Assembly: GCA_964244295.1 (NCBI GenBank)
Contig: CAXTIG010000011.1
Coordinates: 100,546 to 164,545 of the forward strand
DNA length: 64,000 nt
Reading direction: 5' to 3'
Origin: JAJAZB01 sp964244295
Lineage (GTDB): Bacteria > Bacteroidota > Bacteroidia > Cytophagales > Spirosomataceae
Made by a program: the position numbers and the translations under genes. The notes beneath the pieces were generated by a model, which made no database searches, was not told where the DNA came from, and saw nothing but the letters and a program-made list of their open reading frames with translations. Numbering within the stretch: position 1 is the stretch's first letter; each line of letters opens with the position of its first letter. Positions 51,494 to 59,334 of this stretch are shown here, one piece after another.

Positions 51494-52354
51494 GTGAAAA
51501 GCATACTCCTCCTGATGGTCCTTTTTTTGAATGGGACTCCGACCCAGGCTCAACAAGTTTGGACCAGGCAAAAAGGAGAGTACTACAGCCAGATCGGGTT
51601 TACCCTGTACCGGTACACTGCGCTCCTGAAAACCTACGATGAGTTGGTTCAATTGGATAAGCAATTGGTTCAAAATTCCATTCAGGGGTACTTCGAATAC
51701 GGAATTATGGACAACCTGATGGTGACGGCCATTGTTCCCTTCACCCTGGCTAAATCCACCGCCACCTCGAACGCACCGCCGTCGGGCGTTACGGATGGTG
51801 CTTTAAGTGCTTTTTCCAACGTTCAGATAGGGCTGACCTACGCCCTTTACAAGAACCGTGGATTCGTGTTTTCGGCTAAGTTAAACGCCGCCCTGCCCAC
51901 GGCTACGTATCAGAATTCCACGGGGTTGCGCAGTGGAGAAGATGCGCTGGCGCTCGAGCCCAGTGCATTGGTCGGGTACAGCAACGCCACGTTTTTTACC
52001 AGCGTCGAAGTGGGATTTGCCTACCGAACCAACCAGTACAGCAGCCAGACGTTGGGGGCTTTTCAAATTGGAAAGCAGTTGGGGCCGCAAAAGAAGGTAT
52101 TGCTGATTTTCAACACCAACCTGCGCCTGAGTAACAAAAACGGTTCTTACGATGACAAGAACTCAACCTTTACCGCTGCTTACCTGAACAACCTGACCTA
52201 TTTGGCACCCGGAATCAAATTTGGCTACCGGTTGACCTCCCTGGTAACCGGCTGGGTCAACGTAAGAGCCGCGCTGCCCCCCACTCAGAACATCGGGGCA
52301 AATACGCAACTAATTCCCGGCTTGTCGCTTGCCATTAGCTACAGCCCTCACTGA
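51494..52354 (+). CDS. Outer-membrane beta-barrel protein (MetA-pathway/transporter-like)
   Basis: From a GTG at 51494 the product is 286 residues and starts with a plausible signal peptide (KSILLLMVLFLNGTPTQAQQ). An ATG at 51446 would add 16 residues before it. Alternating beta-strand patterns fill the protein (YYSQIGFTLYRYTALLK, NVQIGLTYALYKNRGFVFSAKLNAALPTA, GIKFGYRLTSLVTGWVNVRAALP) and it ends LSLAISYSPH. This looks like the phenol-degradation MetA-like outer-membrane family. It leads into the thioredoxin/ApbE genes 21 bp downstream. Confidence 0.72.
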   Translation: MKSILLLMVLFLNGTPTQAQQVWTRQKGEYYSQIGFTLYRYTALLKTYDELVQLDKQLVQNSIQGYFEYGIMDNLMVTAIVPFTLAKSTATSNAPPSGVTDGALSAFSNVQIGLTYALYKNRGFVFSAKLNAALPTATYQNSTGLRSGEDALALEPSALVGYSNATFFTSVEVGFAYRTNQYSSQTLGAFQIGKQLGPQKKVLLIFNTNLRLSNKNGSYDDKNSTFTAAYLNNLTYLAPGIKFGYRLTSLVTGWVNVRAALPPTQNIGANTQLIPGLSLAISYSPH

Positions 52355-52375
52355 CTCACTGCTCCGACTCCATCC

Positions 52376-52900
52376 ATGCGTATCAAAAACAGTCTTTGGC
52401 TTTGGTTGATTTTTTGTTTTTTGGGGCTACTGTCGGTGTCGGGTAGTCCGGCACAGTCCGTCCGGCCGGCGCAGGTTCTGACCGACCCGAACCAGGCATT
52501 TACCCTGGCCCAGGCTTCGGGAAAACCCGTTTTGCTGATCTTCTCCGGTTCCGACTGGTGCGCTCCCTGCATCCGGTTGGAGCGGGAGGTGCTGTCCGAC
52601 TCTTCTTTTTTGCGCTTTGCCAGACAGCACCTCATCGTGCTGAAGGCGGATTTTCCGCAGCGAAAAAAACCGGACCATTCCTGGCAAGCCGCCTACGAGA
52701 AGCTGGCCGACTCCCACAACCAGGAAGGCGCTTTTCCGAAACTAGTGGTGCTTAGTTCGGACCAGAAAAACCGGGCGCCGCTCTCGCTCCTCCGGCCAAC
52801 ACCCGCGACGTTTATCGCTGAACTGCAACGCATCCTCAACCGAATGGGCTATGCTACACCGCTGCCAGGTCAACGCCCGGCTGATGGGTTCCGATTTTGA
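52376..52900 (+). CDS. Exported thioredoxin-like protein
   Basis: A 174-residue protein with signal peptide SLWLWLIFCFLGLLSVSGSPAQS and a thioredoxin fold. The redox site is CAPC in LLIFSGSDWCAPCIRLEREV, followed by FVLKADFPQ-like and FPKLVVLSSDQKN strands. It resembles the thioredoxin_7/DUF255-like proteins found next to ApbE in Bacteroidota. Its last 50 bp overlap the ApbE frame. The tail after about residue 158 (YATPLPGQRPADGF) looks non-native, which raises the possibility of a frameshifted thioredoxin-ApbE fusion. Confidence 0.8.
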   Translation: MRIKNSLWLWLIFCFLGLLSVSGSPAQSVRPAQVLTDPNQAFTLAQASGKPVLLIFSGSDWCAPCIRLEREVLSDSSFLRFARQHLIVLKADFPQRKKPDHSWQAAYEKLADSHNQEGAFPKLVVLSSDQKNRAPLSLLRPTPATFIAELQRILNRMGYATPLPGQRPADGFRF

Positions 52901-53780
52901 ATTGATTGTGGTCGACGAAAGCCCGGAGCGGGGTCAAGGGCACCTCCGGGCGGGTATCGCTGAAATTCGACGGATCGAAGCCCTGCTCACCGAATTTACG
53001 GAGACCTCCGAAACGGCGCGCATCAACCGGCAGGCGGGCCTCCAACCCGTATCGGTCGAAGCCGAGGTGTATGAATTACTCGGACGTTGCGTGCAGCTTT
53101 CGCGCCTCAGCCAGGGGGCCTTCGACGTATCAGCGGGCGCCTTGAAGCCGCTGTATGATTTCAAACGGGGGGCGGCTGGTTTCCCCGATCGGGCGCGGTT
53201 GAACACGGTGCGGCAACGGGTTGGGTACCGGCACATCGGGCTGTTGCCCGGTAATCGGATTTTTCTGCAAAAAAAAGGAATGCGCATTGGCTTCGGGGCC
53301 ATCGGGAAAGGCTACGCCGCCGACCGCGCCCGCGCCGTGTTGGAAGCGCGGGGTGTAAATCACGGCGTCATCAACGCCAGCGGCGACCTGACGACCTGGG
53401 GCACCCAACCCGACGGCAGCGACTGGAAAATCGGCATCGCCGACCCAACGGAGCCGGATCGGATGCGTTTCTGGTTGCCCATTCGGAATGCGTCGGTCGC
53501 CACGTCGGGAAATTACGAACAGTTTTTTGAACACCAGGGCGTCCGGTATTCGCACAACCTCGACCCCCGGTCGGGGTTGCCGACGCACTACCTGAACAGC
53601 GTGACGGTGGTCAGCCCGACGGCCGAACTGTCGGATGCGCTGGCGACGGTCGTTACGGTGACGGGGGCGGCGGTCGGCCTCCACCTCATCGACCAGATTC
53701 CCCACACGCATTGCCTGCTGATCGACGATCAGAATGCCGTTTTTACGTCTAAACACCTCACTGTCCATGCGACTACTTAA
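52851..53780 (+). CDS. ApbE-like FAD:protein FMN transferase
   Basis: A 309-residue protein. Family motifs are MGSDFELIV near the start, TEFTETSETARINR, SQGAFDVSAGALKPLYDF, FGAIGKGYAADRARAVLEARG, INASGDLTTWG, and VATSGNYEQFFEHQG with YSHNLDPRSG. ApbE attaches FMN to Thr/Ser of extracytoplasmic proteins and is normally exported, but no signal peptide is seen here. The overlap with the thioredoxin gene may explain that through a frameshift or gene fusion. No neighbouring product shows the usual D-x-x-[ST]-G-A-T acceptor motif. Confidence 0.9.
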   Translation: MLHRCQVNARLMGSDFELIVVDESPERGQGHLRAGIAEIRRIEALLTEFTETSETARINRQAGLQPVSVEAEVYELLGRCVQLSRLSQGAFDVSAGALKPLYDFKRGAAGFPDRARLNTVRQRVGYRHIGLLPGNRIFLQKKGMRIGFGAIGKGYAADRARAVLEARGVNHGVINASGDLTTWGTQPDGSDWKIGIADPTEPDRMRFWLPIRNASVATSGNYEQFFEHQGVRYSHNLDPRSGLPTHYLNSVTVVSPTAELSDALATVVTVTGAAVGLHLIDQIPHTHCLLIDDQNAVFTSKHLTVHATT

Positions 53781-53994
53781 CCGCTCGGGCCGCCTGCTTT
53801 TTATGGCCCTGATTGCCTTTGCCACCCAATGCTGCACCACCGTCAAACCGTACCAGCGGATTTACCTCAACGATGAAAACATGCAGTTGGGAAAACGGCC
53901 GATTGAAAAATTCGACGAAACCATCAACGCTTACCGGGAAGGCAGCGTAGGGGGCGGGGGCGGCAAAGCCAGCGGCGGCTGCGGTTGTAATTAA
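53767..53994 (+). CDS. DUF4266 small lipoprotein
   Basis: A protein of 75 residues from the ATG at 53767, overlapping the ApbE stop by 14 bp. The export signal is RLLFMALIAFATQCCTTV, with a lipidated Cys likely. The core VKPYQRIYLNDENMQLG is the DUF4266 signature. The end is Gly/Cys-rich (GGGGGKASGGCGCN) with two terminal cysteines that could bind a metal or take part in disulfide exchange with the thioredoxin. Function unknown; the gene almost always accompanies ApbE and DUF3570. Confidence 0.87.
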   Translation: MRLLNRSGRLLFMALIAFATQCCTTVKPYQRIYLNDENMQLGKRPIEKFDETINAYREGSVGGGGGKASGGCGCN

Positions 53995-54000
53995 GGCCGC

Positions 54001-55221
54001 ATGAAAAAGCACTACCTGACCATCGGACTGTGGATGGCCGCCCTCGGCGCGTCGGCGCAACCGGCGCGCGATTCGGCCTACACCAAGAAAACGCTCGCCA
54101 CGACCGATATTCAACTGCTCCTTTCCTGCTACCGCCAAAACGGCACCCATTCGGCGGTAACGGGGGGAGAAGGTACGGAGGAACTAACGGTTTACGCGCC
54201 GGAAATCGCGATCACCCACCGGCCCGATTCCATTCATACCCTCCGGGTAAACGCGGGCGTCGATGTGGTCACGTCGGCCTCGACGGATCGAATCGACTAC
54301 GTCCGATCGTCGGCCTCGCGGGTCGATTACCGGGGCCACCTCGACGTGGGCTACGGCCGTCGGCTGCGGAACCCCAGCCTTCGGGCCGGGATTCAAACGG
54401 GGTTTTCGCTCGAATCGGATTATTTTTCAGTGCCGGTCGGGGTGTCGCTTTCCCACCAAAAGGCCGATGGCTCGCGGGAGATGACGGTGGGCATCCAGGC
54501 TTTTTTCGACGATTTGCGCTGGGGACGGGTCAACCCGGGGTACTTCCGGCCCACCAAGTTGATTTACCCCGTCGAACTGCGCAACCAGGAGTGGTTCGAT
54601 ACCTACCGCCGGACCTCGTTTAACCTGACTACCTCGCTCCACCAAGTCATCAACCGGAAAATTCAGGTGGCGTTGTACCCTGAACTGACCTACCAGCAGG
54701 GGCTACTCTCGACGCCTTTTCACCGGGTGTATTTCAACGATGCCGCGCGAACGAAAAAAGTGGAGAATCTCCCCGGCGAACGCTGGAAAATCCCGCTGGG
54801 CGTTCAACTGGCCTGGTTTGCCTCCAAGCAGGTTATCCTCCGCTCGTATTACCGGTATTACCGGGATTCGTACGGGATCTCTTCCCAAACCATTCAACTC
54901 GAAATCCCCCTCCGGGTGACGCCCTTCGTAACGGTTTCGCCCCTCGCCCGGTTTTACGTGCAGACGGCGGCCCGGTACTTCCAGCCCTACGCCCAACACG
55001 CCCCCGATGCCGCTTTCTACACCTCCGATTACGATTTGTCGGCCTTCAGCAGCTACAAATTGGGGTTAAGCCTGCGGTACGCTCCGCACCGGCCTTGCTC
55101 GGGTGCCTATTCCTGGCGGGCCATCGATGTCCGCTACGCGTATTACCAACGGTCGGACCAGTTGTCGGCGCACAGCCTCTCGCTGGTGCTTGATTACCGC
55201 CGGATTCGGGTCAAAAAGTGA
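54001..55221 (+). CDS. DUF3570 family outer-membrane beta-barrel protein
   Basis: A 406-residue protein with signal peptide KKHYLTIGLWMAALGASAQ. It has DUF3570 features: ELTVYAPEIAITHRPDSIHTL, VNAGVDVVTSASTDRIDYV followed by SSASRVDYRGHLDVGYGR, and a C-terminal barrel ending HSLSLVLDYRRIRVKK. It starts 6 bp after the DUF4266 gene. Together with ApbE and thioredoxin it suggests an outer-membrane part of an electron-transfer or cofactor-loading system (inference). Confidence 0.88.
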   Translation: MKKHYLTIGLWMAALGASAQPARDSAYTKKTLATTDIQLLLSCYRQNGTHSAVTGGEGTEELTVYAPEIAITHRPDSIHTLRVNAGVDVVTSASTDRIDYVRSSASRVDYRGHLDVGYGRRLRNPSLRAGIQTGFSLESDYFSVPVGVSLSHQKADGSREMTVGIQAFFDDLRWGRVNPGYFRPTKLIYPVELRNQEWFDTYRRTSFNLTTSLHQVINRKIQVALYPELTYQQGLLSTPFHRVYFNDAARTKKVENLPGERWKIPLGVQLAWFASKQVILRSYYRYYRDSYGISSQTIQLEIPLRVTPFVTVSPLARFYVQTAARYFQPYAQHAPDAAFYTSDYDLSAFSSYKLGLSLRYAPHRPCSGAYSWRAIDVRYAYYQRSDQLSAHSLSLVLDYRRIRVKK

Positions 55222-55275
55222 CGGGCTGATAGGTCGGAGACCCTGGCCATACTTCCCGTCGCCCGTCGGACGGTC

Positions 55276-56139
55276 TCACGACTGGACCACCCCCGCCGTG
55301 CGAATCCCCACTACCCGCTCCGTTTGCTCCCAGACGTACCGCTGCAATTCCGTATCGACCAGCGGAGCCGAGGGTTTCACGGCTTTCCCTTTCCGGTTAA
55401 TCAGCACCGACTGGTCGGCGACCGGATGCTTGCCCGTGGCGATGGCGGCCACCAACCGGGCGTACTCGCTGGGCGTTTGCGTAAATGGCCCCATCAGCCA
55501 TTCCATTACGCCCATCAACCCCCGCAGAATCGGCCCGCCTTCGGCCCGTCGCCGGATGTCGGTGTCGACGATGCCGGGGTTGAGGATATTCACGCGCGTG
55601 CCCCGATTCCGCCGGTGCCCCGCCAGGGTTAGCCCGTAGAAATCATTGGCAACCTGACCCACGTTATGACCCGTGAAACTGCTCGCGTCGGCGGCAATTG
55701 GAAACTTTTCCCGAAAATTTTTCCCCGGCGGAATACCCGCCGCCGCGACGTGGACAATGCGGGTCGGCTGGTAGCCCGGCGCTTCGTCGAGCAGCAGGTA
55801 GTTGAGCAAAAACCGCCCGTAGTAGTTGGTGGCAATGGATACTTCCAACCCTTCGGCGGTTTCCAGGCGTTTGATTCGGAGCACGTCAGCGGTGTGAATA
55901 ATCAGGTCGAGCGACGCGACCTGTGCTTTGATTCGTTCGGCCACCCGGCGCACTTCGCTCAGTAGCGATACGTCGACCTGGATGAAGGTGCCGCCGAATT
56001 CGCGGGCCAGTTGCTCGCCCGCCGCCTGGTTTCGCCCCACGAGGATGACGTGGTAGCCGTCGTTGGCCAGTAACCGGGCCGTTTCCTTGCCGATGCCCGC
56101 CGTGGCACCGACCAACAGCGCATTTTTTGCCTGGTTCAT
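55276..56139 (-). CDS. SDR-family protein with degenerate active site
   Basis: A 287-residue Rossmann protein of the SDR superfamily. The nucleotide-binding motif is intact (LLVGATAGIGKETARLL). The catalytic residues look replaced: the Ser strand reads IVHVAAAGIPP, and the YxxxK position reads HNVGQVAND, by alignment with the 5263-6234 SDR. It may bind NAD(P) without catalysing the usual reaction. Its start overlaps the DoxX stop by 4 bp, so the two genes form an operon under the TetR gene upstream. Confidence 0.82.
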   Translation of the reverse strand: MNQAKNALLVGATAGIGKETARLLANDGYHVILVGRNQAAGEQLAREFGGTFIQVDVSLLSEVRRVAERIKAQVASLDLIIHTADVLRIKRLETAEGLEVSIATNYYGRFLLNYLLLDEAPGYQPTRIVHVAAAGIPPGKNFREKFPIAADASSFTGHNVGQVANDFYGLTLAGHRRNRGTRVNILNPGIVDTDIRRRAEGGPILRGLMGVMEWLMGPFTQTPSEYARLVAAIATGKHPVADQSVLINRKGKAVKPSAPLVDTELQRYVWEQTERVVGIRTAGVVQS

Positions 56140-56528
56140 AAAAAATTGTTTGGGGATGGAGAACGTATTAAATTTTTGGCAGAAACGGGGTTATTGAGGT
56201 ACACGAGCGTGGTTAGGACGAGGGTCGAGAAGAGGGCCGGTGCGGCCTTCGACAGCTCGACCCCCGCCCCGAAATGGACGGCAACCGCGCAAATAGCCAG
56301 CAGGAGCAAACCCAGCAGGGCCGCCGCCCGCGTGGAGCGAATCCACAAGCCAAACACTCCCAGTACTTCCAGGATGCCGATGCCCAGCCCCAATCCGGGC
56401 GAAATGTGGAGTTCCGCCAATTGGAAGTAAAGCGGTTGGAACTGCACGAGTTTCAACACCCCCACCGCAGCAAATTGCGCACTCACGACGGTCAGTAAAC
56501 CGTAAAAAACAAGTCGGTTTCGTTTCAT
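56136..56528 (-). CDS. DoxX family membrane protein
   Basis: A protein of 130 residues from the ATG at 56528, chosen because the preceding bases hold a TetR-type operator and the longer frame is not membrane-like. Four hydrophobic segments are visible (LVFYGLLTVVSAQFAAVGVL, GLGIGILEVLGVFGLWI, AALLGLLLLAICAVAV, ALFSTLVLTTLVYL). It belongs to the DoxX/DoxD-like group, often linked to quinone or thiol oxidation. It is coupled by ATGA to the SDR gene. Confidence 0.85.
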   Translation of the reverse strand: MKRNRLVFYGLLTVVSAQFAAVGVLKLVQFQPLYFQLAELHISPGLGLGIGILEVLGVFGLWIRSTRAAALLGLLLLAICAVAVHFGAGVELSKAAPALFSTLVLTTLVYLNNPVSAKNLIRSPSPNNFL

Positions 56529-56531
56529 GAT

Positions 56532-56546
56532 TGTAACAGTGTTATA
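56532..56546. promoter_or_regulatory. TetR operator O1 (TGTAACAGTGTTATA)
   Basis: This 15 bp near-palindrome lies 4 bp upstream of the DoxX ATG. It matches the palindrome TGTAACAGCGTTACA found 6 bp upstream of the TetR start, differing at two positions. The shared pattern TGTAACnnnGTTAyA suggests the same repressor binds both sites. Confidence 0.7.
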
Positions 56547-56562
56547 AAAAGGGTAAAAAAAA

Positions 56563-57099
56563 TTACAAGCTTTTGATGAACCGATCGATGCCGACCTGAA
56601 ACGACTGGTAGACGAAGGGCCGCATGGCCTCGGTTGCCCCGAAAGAAATCGCCACGAACCCACTCGCGAGCGCCCACCAGTTCATGAACAGACCCGACGT
56701 ATCGGCATCGGACAATTGCTTGAGAATCGCTTGAATCACGGCCCCGGCTTTGCGCATTTCCTCGCCCGAAGGGCCTTTGCAGGGTACCGCCGCCAGGCCG
56801 AGCAGCAACTCGTAGAGTGGGCGGTGCTGGTGGGCAAAGCCCCAGAACGCTTCGCTCACCGCCCGGAGTTGGGCGGCCGCGTCGGTGGGAAACCGGTCGG
56901 CGGCGGTCTGGGTGTGGGTTCTCAATTGCTCGAACCCCCGGCACTGCAATTCCGTCAGCAAATCACCCTTGCCACCGAGGTAGTGGTAAATGGCGGAGGT
57001 AGAATAGCCAAATTCTTTCGTGATTCGACGGGTCGTGACCTGCTCCCAGCCGTCGCGTTCGGCGATGAGTAAAGCACTTTTCAGAATCTCGTCTTTCAT
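56563..57099 (-). CDS. TetR/AcrR family repressor of the DoxX-SDR operon
   Basis: A 178-residue regulator. The N-terminal HTH is typical: WEQVTTRRITKEFGYSTSAIYHYLGGKGDLL. A helical ligand-binding domain of the TetR_C_33-like kind follows (FWGFAHQHRPLYELLLGLAAVP). The gene is 17 bp upstream of the DoxX operator, on the same strand. A palindrome lies 6 bp before its own start, so it is probably autoregulated and represses DoxX-SDR. Confidence 0.9.
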   Translation of the reverse strand: MKDEILKSALLIAERDGWEQVTTRRITKEFGYSTSAIYHYLGGKGDLLTELQCRGFEQLRTHTQTAADRFPTDAAAQLRAVSEAFWGFAHQHRPLYELLLGLAAVPCKGPSGEEMRKAGAVIQAILKQLSDADTSGLFMNWWALASGFVAISFGATEAMRPFVYQSFQVGIDRFIKSL

Positions 57100-57104
57100 G
57101 GCGC

Positions 57105-57119
57105 TGTAACAGCGTTACA
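57105..57119. promoter_or_regulatory. TetR operator O2 (TGTAACAGCGTTACA)
   Basis: A 15 bp palindrome with 6 bp arms (TGTAAC/GTTACA) and a 3 bp centre, 6 bp upstream of the TetR ATG. It is paired with the near copy at 56532-56546. Confidence 0.72.
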
Positions 57120-57393
57120 AATGAAAAGTTTCCAGTCTGTTTTAATTTTTCCGAAAAGTCGGCCCTTCGACTTCCAACGCCGAACGACTTGGTACCGAAC
57201 CACACTTTGGGGCTTTCAAAAACGCGCTTTGCGCGGGCAGTACCAAATCGACGAGCCGAGCCGCCTTCTGCGTCGATTTTCCGAACGAAAAAAGCGAACC
57301 CGCCGATTCCATCCCGGCCACGTACCGCTTCCTCAGCGACAGCACCGTCACCGTGCAAGGTCGCTGCAACGTAGCGCCCCCCCGGCCGGCCAA
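57120..57393. other. Orphan spacer, possible gene fossil
   Basis: No convincing gene lies between the TetR gene and the NTF2-like gene. On the plus strand one frame is open from about 57150 to 57395 without a start codon and reads protein-like near its end (SEPADSIPATYRFLSDSTVT). It could be a decayed fragment, or just high-GC open frame. No hairpin or promoter was noticed. Confidence 0.3.
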
Positions 57394-57813
57394 TCACCCC
57401 CGGTACCGTCGTTCACTTTCCTGAATCGGCACATCGTTGGCGCTCATGTCGCGGCGGCGCATCAGGCCGTTTTCGTCGAACTCCCAGTGTTCGTTGCCGT
57501 GCGTTCGGTACCACTGCGCCGGGTCGTCGGCGTCACGCCATTCGTATTCGAAGCGAACCGAAATCCGGTTTTCCGTAAAACCCCAGAGTTCCTTCATCAA
57601 TCGGTAATCGAGTTCTTTCTTCCATTTCCGGCGCAAAAACTCCCGGATGGCTTCCCGGCCCCTGAAAAATTCGGCGCGGTTGCGCCAGTCGGAATCTTCG
57701 GTGTAGGCCAGCGCGACCCGTTCGGAATCGCGGGTGTTCCAGGCGTCTTCGGCCAGTTGCACTTTCGCGCGGGCGGTTTCGGCGGTGAAGGGCGGTTTAA
57801 GGGGTGAATTCAT
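57394..57813 (-). CDS. NTF2-like / DUF1348 family protein
   Basis: A protein of 139 residues from the ATG at 57813 (MNSPLKPPFTAETARAKV); the longer frame upstream overlaps the deaminase gene. It has the DUF1348 pattern of a nuclear-transport-factor-2-like alpha+beta barrel: VQLAEDAWNTRDSERVALAY, DSDWRNRAEFFRGREAIREF, RISVRFEYEWRDADDPAQW and YRTHGNEHWEFDENGLMRRR. The family is small and soluble with unknown substrate. It is last in the five-gene operon controlled by the second TetR system. Confidence 0.88.
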   Translation of the reverse strand: MNSPLKPPFTAETARAKVQLAEDAWNTRDSERVALAYTEDSDWRNRAEFFRGREAIREFLRRKWKKELDYRLMKELWGFTENRISVRFEYEWRDADDPAQWYRTHGNEHWEFDENGLMRRRDMSANDVPIQESERRYRG

Positions 57814-57853
57814 GGGAAAAGGGTTTTTCAGGGATGAAAAAAAGAAAAACAAG

Positions 57854-58297
57854 TCAGCGCGTAAACGCCCGGAACGACAGCGGGAGCTGCCCATCGCCGA
57901 CCCACACGCCGGGCGGCGGTGCCCAGCCGGGCACGTCGTCGGCCAGCAGAATCGGGTACGGCGAACTCGCCCCGCCCACCGCTGGCACGGTCGCTTCAAA
58001 CACGACCGCACCGATTCGGTGATGCCGGATGACGTACGAGCACAGAATGCAAGGCTCGTGGGTGGTGTACAAGCTGCAATCCGATAAGTCCGTCGAACCA
58101 GTTTGGCGAACGGCGTCCCGGATGGCCTCCCCTTCGGCGTGCCGGGTGATGTCGCCCGTGGGCCGGGTGGCTTCTCGCCCCTCGCCAACCATGATGCCCC
58201 GGCGAATCACCACCGCCCCGACCGGCGCGTTGCCCGTTTGGGCGGCTTGCGCGGCCAGTTCCCGGCAACGCTGCAGGGGGATTTCGGATGGATTCAT
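57854..58297 (-). CDS. Nucleoside/cytosine deaminase-like protein
   Basis: A 147-residue member of the cytidine-deaminase-like zinc enzymes. The zinc and catalytic motifs are HAEGEAI (HAE) and HEPCILCSYVI (PCxxC). The N-terminal GNAPVGAVVIRRGIMVGEG is also typical. The C-terminus (LPLSFRAFTR) is short. It is 4 bp downstream of the ferredoxin-reductase gene. The substrate could be guanine, cytosine or another amine; in this redox-flavoured operon it may act on a pterin or riboflavin-related compound (speculative). Confidence 0.88.
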   Translation of the reverse strand: MNPSEIPLQRCRELAAQAAQTGNAPVGAVVIRRGIMVGEGREATRPTGDITRHAEGEAIRDAVRQTGSTDLSDCSLYTTHEPCILCSYVIRHHRIGAVVFEATVPAVGGASSPYPILLADDVPGWAPPPGVWVGDGQLPLSFRAFTR

Positions 58298-58301
58298 GGG
58301 T

Positions 58302-59330
58302 TTACAAATCCAAAATCAGGTCGGAGTGGGGTTGGGCGCAGCAAACCAGAATGTCCCCGTCGAAGGGTTCGGCCAGCGGCTCCGGTTCGTACCCAATTTC
58401 TCCTGAAACCAAGCCCGTGCTGCACGTCAGGCAGGTACCCTGCCGACAACTGCTGGGCGGGTACACCGCGTGGGCTTCGAGCAAATCAAGCAAACTGGCC
58501 TCCGCGCCCGTCCAAGCCAGCCGACGACCCGACCGGGCTAATCCGACGGTGTACGCGGTTGCGGAAAAAAGCGCCGTCCCGGTCGGCGGGCGAAGCGATT
58601 TTCCCGCGCCAAAATACTCGTAAAACAAGCGTTCATCGGCAATGCCCCAGGTTCGTAGCCCTTCGTAGAGGGTTTCGATGAAGGCGGGCGGGCCACAGAG
58701 GTAAAAGTCGGCATCGGGACTGGGCAACTGGCGTTGCAAAAAAGCCACGTCGAGCCGCCCGACCGCGTCGTACTCCTGCCCCGCCGTTTCCCAGGCGTCC
58801 GGCTGACTGTGGTGAAAATGCACCTGGATTTTGGGATGCGCCAGGGCCAGATTCCGCAGGTACTGGCGCATCGCCTGCCCCCTTTCGTTCCGGCTGCCGT
58901 GTAAAAACCACACCTCGCGGGGGGCTGGCTCCTGGGCAATGGCTTCCACCATGCTCAGCATTGGCGTGATGCCCACGCCCGCGCTGAGCAGCACGACGGG
59001 CCGGCGCGAGGCAAGGGGCAGGTAGAAATCGCCCTGTGGCTGGGCAGCGAACACCACATCGCCAACTTTAACCATATCGTGGAGAAAGCCCGAAACCAGA
59101 CCCGTCCCCTCCCGTTTGACCGTGATGCGGTAATGCGGATGGCCGGGGGCCTCCGAAAGCGTGTACGACCGCAGCAAAGCTCCGGTCCGGCCCGGCAGGG
59201 TGAGGCGTAGCGTGACGTGCTGGCCCGGCTGGTAGCGGAGCAGCGGCCCGCCGTCGTTGGGTTCGAGGTAAAACGAGGTGATGGTTTGGCTTTCCTGAAT
59301 TTTTTGAACCACGCGAAACGGTCGAAACAT
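58302..59330 (-). CDS. Ferredoxin-NADP-reductase-like oxidoreductase with C-terminal 2Fe-2S domain
   Basis: A protein of 342 residues from the ATG at 59330 (MFRPFRVVQKIQ). Domains in order are FAD-binding (RSYTLSEAP, about residue 70-78), NAD(P)-binding (VVLLSAGVGITPMLSMVEA, FYLCGPPAFIETLYEGL), and a plant-type 2Fe-2S ferredoxin with CRQGTCLTC plus a distal Cys in DILVCCAQP. This is the phthalate-dioxygenase-reductase/Hcr-like layout. It starts 4 bp after the PNPOx-like gene, suggesting the two exchange electrons. Confidence 0.92.
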   Translation of the reverse strand: MFRPFRVVQKIQESQTITSFYLEPNDGGPLLRYQPGQHVTLRLTLPGRTGALLRSYTLSEAPGHPHYRITVKREGTGLVSGFLHDMVKVGDVVFAAQPQGDFYLPLASRRPVVLLSAGVGITPMLSMVEAIAQEPAPREVWFLHGSRNERGQAMRQYLRNLALAHPKIQVHFHHSQPDAWETAGQEYDAVGRLDVAFLQRQLPSPDADFYLCGPPAFIETLYEGLRTWGIADERLFYEYFGAGKSLRPPTGTALFSATAYTVGLARSGRRLAWTGAEASLLDLLEAHAVYPPSSCRQGTCLTCSTGLVSGEIGYEPEPLAEPFDGDILVCCAQPHSDLILDL

Positions 59331-59334
59331 GGTG

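Noticed and set aside
57121..57807. 228-codon plus-strand frame
   Set aside because: Mostly antisense to the NTF2-like gene, which has clear family motifs.
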